From contig JABMOJ010000394.1 in assembly GCA_013204195.1 (NCBI GenBank), positions 1 through 9,099 of the forward strand: a stretch of 9,099 nt of DNA, read 5' to 3'. Under the pieces are notes generated by a model, which made no database searches, was not told the origin of the DNA, and worked only from the letters and a program-made list of their open reading frames with translations. Below, in pieces: positions 7,375 through 9,099 of this stretch. Numbering within the stretch: the first letter of the stretch is position 1; each line of letters opens with the position of its first letter. Made by a program: the position numbers and the translations under genes. Source of the stretch: SAR86 cluster bacterium (GTDB taxonomy: Bacteria > Pseudomonadota > Gammaproteobacteria > Pseudomonadales > Azotimanducaceae).

Positions 7375-8445
7375 CTAGGCAATCACCCCTTCTCGAGCCA
7401 GGGCCTGCATATCCTCGATAGACAGGCCAAGCTCAGACAGAATCTCCACCGTGTGCTGACCCACCTCGGGCGAGTGATGACGCAGCGCATAAGGTGTTTT
7501 ACTGAACCGCGCCGGCGCTTTCGGCTGCTGCATAGCACCACCACGGGGATGCTCACTGACTTCGAGTATGCCGCTGGCCACCACCTGCGGGTCTGAACTC
7601 ACCTCACTGCGTTTGTTGGCCCGGCCAACAGGGATATCATTTTGGGCCAGAATATCGATCAACTGGTCTGTGGTATAAGGCGACGTATCGGCCCCCAGAT
7701 GATGACACACTACCGCGCCATCAGCGGTCTGATTGACCTCGTAGTTATCCGCTAAGTCGCCTGCGTATTCTGTGCCTTCACCCAAAAAGCTGTGATTCCA
7801 CATCAGGTCTGGCCAGTTAAAATACAGGCCTGTATCAAGCATGGAGAGTCTGATATGTTGGCCGCCAGCGCCCCGTTCCCGCGCTAACAGCGCCGCAGTA
7901 ATGCTTTGCGCCGCCGTCAAGGCTGTGACCTTATCGTAAATAATACTGCGCACCATGGTCGGCGCAGCACCTTGCTCGGCCTGAGCATCGGTGGCGCCCG
8001 TCATGGCCTGAATCACATAGTCATAGACCTTCTGGTCCGCATAGGGCCCTACTTCGCCCATACCGTTAATGGAACAATAGATCAGTTCTGGATTGAGCGT
8101 CTTTAGATCGTCATACCCCAGCCCGAGTTTTTCAATCTTTCCTGGCCGATAGTTTTGCAACACAACGTCGGCGGTCTGCGCCAGTATTCGAATCAGCGCC
8201 GCACCTTCCGGATGTTTTAGGTTGACCGCTAGTGAACGTTTATTACGATTAATCATGGCAAACATGGCGCTCAGACCGTTGCGATTCGCCCCCAGATAGC
8301 GAATACCATCGCCCCAGCCCGGGGCTTCAACCTTGATGACATCAGCACCCTGATCCGCAAGCACCACTGCCGCCATGGGACCTGATACCACCCGCGACAA
8401 ATCGAGTACTCGAAACCCATGTAATGGACCGTTACTCTGCGTCAC
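7375..8445 (-). CDS. CaiB/BaiF-family (class III) CoA-transferase, shortened small domain
   Basis: 356 residues. Class III enzymes move CoA between carboxylic acids through an aspartyl-CoA anhydride, in the cytoplasm. The N-terminus is canonical: PLHGFRVLDLSRVVSGPMAA, LADQGADVIKVEAPGWGD, NRNKRSLAVNLKHPEG, DVVLQNYRPGKIEKLGLGYDDL, LIYCSINGMGEVGPYADQKVYD. The likely catalytic Asp is D171 in RSIIYDKVTALTAAQ, at the position of formyl-CoA transferase D169. ALLARERGAGGQHIRLSMLD follows. The family is usually about 380-410 residues. Here the segment between DGAVVCHHLG (about 242-251) and LIDILAQNDIPVGRANK (about 262-278) is very short, so some 40-60 residues of the usual small domain appear to be missing, while the downstream 'DPQV..sGi' and C-terminus are intact. 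The start is GTG with GAGG (8457-8460) 11 nt upstream, a slightly long spacing. Substrates are unknown; acyl-CoA, terpenoid or steroid routes are all possible. Confidence 0.92.
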   Translation of the reverse strand: MTQSNGPLHGFRVLDLSRVVSGPMAAVVLADQGADVIKVEAPGWGDGIRYLGANRNGLSAMFAMINRNKRSLAVNLKHPEGAALIRILAQTADVVLQNYRPGKIEKLGLGYDDLKTLNPELIYCSINGMGEVGPYADQKVYDYVIQAMTGATDAQAEQGAAPTMVRSIIYDKVTALTAAQSITAALLARERGAGGQHIRLSMLDTGLYFNWPDLMWNHSFLGEGTEYAGDLADNYEVNQTADGAVVCHHLGADTSPYTTDQLIDILAQNDIPVGRANKRSEVSSDPQVVASGILEVSEHPRGGAMQQPKAPARFSKTPYALRHHSPEVGQHTVEILSELGLSIEDMQALAREGVIA

Positions 8446-8576
8446 GCTGGTCGTCGCCTCACATTACTCATTCGTTAACCACTGGTTTGTTATACAGATA
8501 TCGGTTTGCTTCGACGCGCACTCAATGCACAGGCCATACTTTGCTCACCTAGCAACGAGTGCTTGGCGATGGGTGC

Positions 8577-8903
8577 TTAACCAAACAAGATGCCACTGAA
8601 CGACAGCGCCCACATCAGCACTAATAGTGCACCGACACCAAGATGGGTGCGGGTGATCAGTCCTTCGATCTCGAGCCGGGTCTCATCGGCACCGGAACGC
8701 ATGACCTTGAGCATCAACAGGTCAAACATCATCACAATAAAGATAATCGGTGCCGTGGCAGGAATCATCGCACCCATCAACAACTCCCAACCACCCTCAG
8801 GGTGCCACTGGGGTTCTGCAAAGGGCAATATCAAAATAAAAATGATGGCCAGCAAGTGCATTAAATTACGTAACACACCCATAGCCTTGAATCGTTCAAG
8901 CAT
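8577..8903 (-). CDS. Small three-helix membrane protein of unknown function
   Basis: 108 residues from ATG 8903. Three hydrophobic segments are seen: residues 14-29 (LMHLLAIIFILILPFA), about 41-66 (MIPATAPIIFIVMMFDLLML) and about 88-107 (LGVGALLVLMWALSFSGILF). Between helices 1 and 2 is a short loop, EPQWHPEGGWE. Between helices 2 and 3 is a charged loop, KVMRSGADETRLEIEGLITRTH. I do not recognise the family. A longer GTG start at 8957 is open in frame and adds 18 residues, but it lacks a Shine-Dalgarno and the added stretch (two adjacent Cys, many polar residues) does not look like part of a membrane protein. ATG 8903 has a purine-rich GAAGAG 5 nt upstream, so I prefer it. The gene lies 131 bp upstream of the CoA-transferase on the same strand, so the two may be transcribed together, though the gap is large for a tight operon. 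Confidence 0.75.
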   Translation of the reverse strand: MLERFKAMGVLRNLMHLLAIIFILILPFAEPQWHPEGGWELLMGAMIPATAPIIFIVMMFDLLMLKVMRSGADETRLEIEGLITRTHLGVGALLVLMWALSFSGILFG

Positions 8904-9020
8904 AACTTCTCTTCGCTGGATTAGATCGAGGCGCTGATTACAACACGATTCAGTCACAGGTAAAACACATCACCACCGATACCCGCCACTTTCCTCACAT
9001 TGCTGACAATTAGCCCTATC

Positions 9021-9099
9021 AACAGCCCTGAGCTGCTCTAAAATTAACAGCCCTGAGCCGCTTTTATCAACAGCCCTGAGCCGCCTTTATAAACAGCCC
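9021..9099. repeat. 23-25-bp tandem repeat, cut by the window edge
   Basis: Core AACAGCCCTGAGC starts at 9021, 9046 and 9069, and again at 9092 where only AACAGCCC is present before the window ends. Unit lengths are 25, 23 and 23 bp. Each unit is a GC-rich core followed by a short AT-rich tail (for example GCTTTTATC, GCCTTTATA). The AGCCCT submotif also occurs at 9012-9017, 12 bp before the first full copy, so a degenerate half unit may precede the array. No ORF spans it. The true array length is unknown. It is not CRISPR-like: the tails are only about 10 bp and related to each other. Confidence 0.8.

Noticed and set aside
8489..8494. Promoter for the CoA-transferase (TATAAC on the - strand)
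   Set aside because: The -10-like box is fair but no convincing -35 box sits at proper spacing, so I did not list it as a feature.
8590..8937. Plus-strand 115-residue frame opposite the small membrane protein
   Set aside because: It lies antisense to a frame with clear transmembrane segments. It has no recognisable motif and reads as a Ser/Ile-rich shadow.
8904..8957. GTG at 8957 as start of the small membrane protein
   Set aside because: No Shine-Dalgarno before it, and the extra 18 residues look like out-of-family sequence. ATG 8903 has a purine-rich stretch at suitable spacing. The longer start remains possible.
9021..9099. CRISPR array
   Set aside because: The variable parts are only about 10 bp and resemble one another, the unit is 23-25 bp, and no cas gene is present.

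Overview
The window looks like a piece of a gammaproteobacterial chromosome, probably from a marine or aquatic lineage. This rests on three things: a type IV pilus PilY1 gene followed by a small exported protein, a DUF6435-type small protein, and an acyl-CoA-type SDR / class III CoA-transferase pair. GC content is moderate and coding density is high. No rRNA, tRNA, insertion sequence, phage gene or CRISPR array was seen. The taxonomic statement is inference from gene content only.

Left half (1-5538, + strand): the 3' part of a very large pilY1 gene, still open at the left edge, runs to 5162. Its product is a PilY1/PilC-type pilus-tip adhesin. The usual degenerate von Willebrand A region and C-terminal beta-propeller are preceded by a stack of VCBS, cadherin and cadherin-like repeats. 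A small exported protein (5185-5538) follows after 22 bp with its own Shine-Dalgarno. It sits where pilY2 sits in Pseudomonas minor-pilin operons, and the operon seems to end there: no pilE follows.

Middle (5579-7356): a 57-residue DUF6435-like gene on the - strand converges on the pilus operon. A 220-bp divergent intergenic region carries a perfect 7-bp inverted repeat, a short hairpin and a possible promoter. It leads into a secreted DUF442-type cysteine phosphatase/rhodanese-like protein (5973-6518), then a classical NAD(P)-dependent short-chain dehydrogenase (6580-7356).

Right part (7375-9099): a CaiB/BaiF-family CoA-transferase on the - strand converges on the SDR gene with only 18 bp between stop codons. 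Its small domain looks shortened. Upstream of it lies a three-helix small membrane protein of unknown function (- strand). The last ~80 bases are a 23-25-bp tandem repeat cut by the window edge.

The main candidate for something unusual is the PilY1 fusion, a pilus-tip protein carrying long-adhesin repeats and an altered MIDAS motif, together with its small partner. The rest is ordinary metabolic or hypothetical content. No clear new defence, mobile or RNA system was found.
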